This document shows, piece by piece, positions 63,105 through 64,000 of a DNA stretch of 64,000 bases. Numbering within the stretch: the stretch's first letter is position 1; the number at the start of each line of letters is the position of its first letter. The position numbers were made by a program, and so were the translations under genes. The stretch is from Verrucomicrobiia bacterium (lineage in GTDB: Bacteria > Verrucomicrobiota > Verrucomicrobiia > Verrucomicrobiales > DEV007). Below the pieces are notes generated by a model. It ran no database searches. It saw only the letters and a program-made list of their open reading frames with translations, and was not told the origin of the DNA. Where the stretch lies: NCBI GenBank assembly GCA_030425385.1, contig JAUIAH010000022.1:62001-126000 (forward strand). Reading direction: 5' to 3'.

Positions 63105-64000
63105 TCACTCCGTCTCGAGAAGTGTCAATGTCAGCGTGCTCTTGATGGGCGCGGTTTCTTTCTCCGCAGTGCCCGGAAGTCCCAAGCTTGTCAGCTTTCC
63201 ATCCAATTTCACCACCGTGCTCACGATCTGCCGAGTAGAGGAATCGATCAGTGTCAGTCCGCGGAGTTTGGATAGATGAATGGCAATGCCTGGGCTGTTG
63301 GCCACACGCATGTCTTGAAAGAATTGGCCGGATAACTCTCCGCGATAGCGGATAAGCGCTAGTTCGCGTCCCTCGTGTTGTTGAAAGCCCACAAAGGTGT
63401 TCCGCGTGGTCCAATCGGCTCGCCCATGGGGCTCGACGACGATGGGGCGGGTGATCTCCCAGGTATCTTCTTTCTCCATCGGGGTGTCCGGGATTCCCTG
63501 ATGAAGGACGGCCGCGGATAGCACGTCCCAAGGGAGTTGCGACCAGCCCTCGCGTTTGGGTTGCCGCTTCCGCCCGTGCCGATCCAATATGACGAATGGA
63601 GAGACGGCGTCGTCAGCCAGGTCGATGCGGTAGCGATTGCGCACGTGCTGTTCCGTATGGCTCAAGAAGAGTCCCTGGATGCCGCGGCGTTCCTGAAAGC
63701 GCAGCGGCATCACAGGATCGAAGTAATAGCGACTGCGTTTCCCGCCGATGTCGAGGTCGACACGGACGCGGTCGATCATTAGATCAAGGTGAGTAGAGGC
63801 TTTGTTAGGTTCGCAATGGAAATGCTGACGCCAATCCATGGTTTGTTTCCCCAGACCGGCCACCCGAACAGTGGCCTCCAGCCGTTGGAGCCATCGATAC
63901 TCGCGCCCGGGTTCCCAGACAGGTCGCAACCGCACGCCCTCCTGTGAGGGAGGCGGAGGCGCCGCGGCTGATTTCTCAGGCTCTTGTGCAAACGTCAGGA
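63105..64000 (-). CDS. Hypothetical secreted protein, partial (runs off window end)
   Basis: The frame is open from a stop at 63105 through the window end. The first visible internal start is a GTG at 63935, but codons upstream continue L-T-F-A-Q-E-P-E-K-S-A-A-A-P-P-P-P-S-Q-E-G, which looks like the end of a signal peptide plus proline linker, so the real start is outside. The 276-residue visible body is beta-rich with R-Y-Y-F-D-P-V-M-P-L-R-F and L-T-L-T-L-L-E-T-E at the C-terminus. I cannot assign a family. It is followed 9 bp later by the FabZ-like gene on the same strand. Confidence 0.65.
   Translation of the reverse strand, partial: LTFAQEPEKSAAAPPPPSQEGVRLRPVWEPGREYRWLQRLEATVRVAGLGKQTMDWRQHFHCEPNKASTHLDLMIDRVRVDLDIGGKRSRYYFDPVMPLRFQERRGIQGLFLSHTEQHVRNRYRIDLADDAVSPFVILDRHGRKRQPKREGWSQLPWDVLSAAVLHQGIPDTPMEKEDTWEITRPIVVEPHGRADWTTRNTFVGFQQHEGRELALIRYRGELSGQFFQDMRVANSPGIAIHLSKLRGLTLIDSSTRQIVSTVVKLDGKLTSLGLPGTAEKETAPIKSTLTLTLLETE

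Overview
The window looks like a chromosomal segment of a member of the Verrucomicrobiota (PVC group), probably Verrucomicrobiae. The gene set supports this: a formylglycine-type sulfatase, DUF1552 plus PSCyt1/DUF1587/DUF1592/DUF1595/DUF1588/DUF1585 proteins, a 3-keto-disaccharide-hydrolase-like (DUF1080) protein, CotH/lamin-tail/LamG secreted giants, Sde182-like (DUF1593) proteins, a PEP-CTERM protein, thrombospondin type 3 repeats and a GldA/GldG/DUF4340 transporter block. Coding density is high and base composition is moderately GC-rich. Most start codons I inspected lack a clear Shine-Dalgarno sequence. I see no rRNA, tRNA, CRISPR array, intact insertion sequence or prophage.

Layout. 1-13.3 kb holds mixed housekeeping and envelope genes: lipoproteins, a sulfatase, a CHK-like phosphotransferase, a DUF885 peptidase-like protein, FabD, a quinone-oxidoreductase-like enzyme, YceI, a class IV aminotransferase, a degenerate COX2-like cupredoxin and a DUF1080 protein. 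13.5-21.2 kb holds the DUF1552/DUF1592 pair (the second with a one-base frameshift near its 5' end), an S9 prolyl peptidase and a secreted protein made of a duplicated, half-degenerate metallopeptidase domain. 21.3-22.2 kb is a scar: a 5'-truncated BNR-repeat gene abuts the 3' end of an AraC regulator that carries a 7-bp tandem duplication.

22.3-36.4 kb is the most distinctive region. Six co-oriented secreted proteins lie close together: four paralogous Sde182-like nucleoside-hydrolase-fold proteins, a 1513-residue LamG/TSP3/LTD/CotH protein and a PL1-like pectate lyase. I read it as a locus for attacking a pectin-type or other plant/algal polysaccharide. Immediately after it, 36.4-36.9 kb is a small graveyard with the N-terminus of an AAA ATPase and pieces of two PIN (VapC-like) toxins.

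37-50.7 kb carries an Ldh2-family dehydrogenase divergent from a MetE-core/UlaG-like pair, a PEP-CTERM protein followed by a 34-bp palindrome, a TPR protein, ribulokinase and L-ribulose-5-phosphate 4-epimerase (L-arabinose catabolism, a plausible sink for pectin side chains), a TolC-like lipoprotein, a D-2-hydroxyacid dehydrogenase, an esterase-sialidase fusion and LeuB. 50.7-64 kb carries a polysaccharide deacetylase, Ffh, an extracellular protein with 35-residue calcium-binding repeats, an acyltransferase, a four-gene ABC transporter/GldG/DUF4340 operon, a FabZ-like dehydratase and a partial secreted protein that runs off the end.
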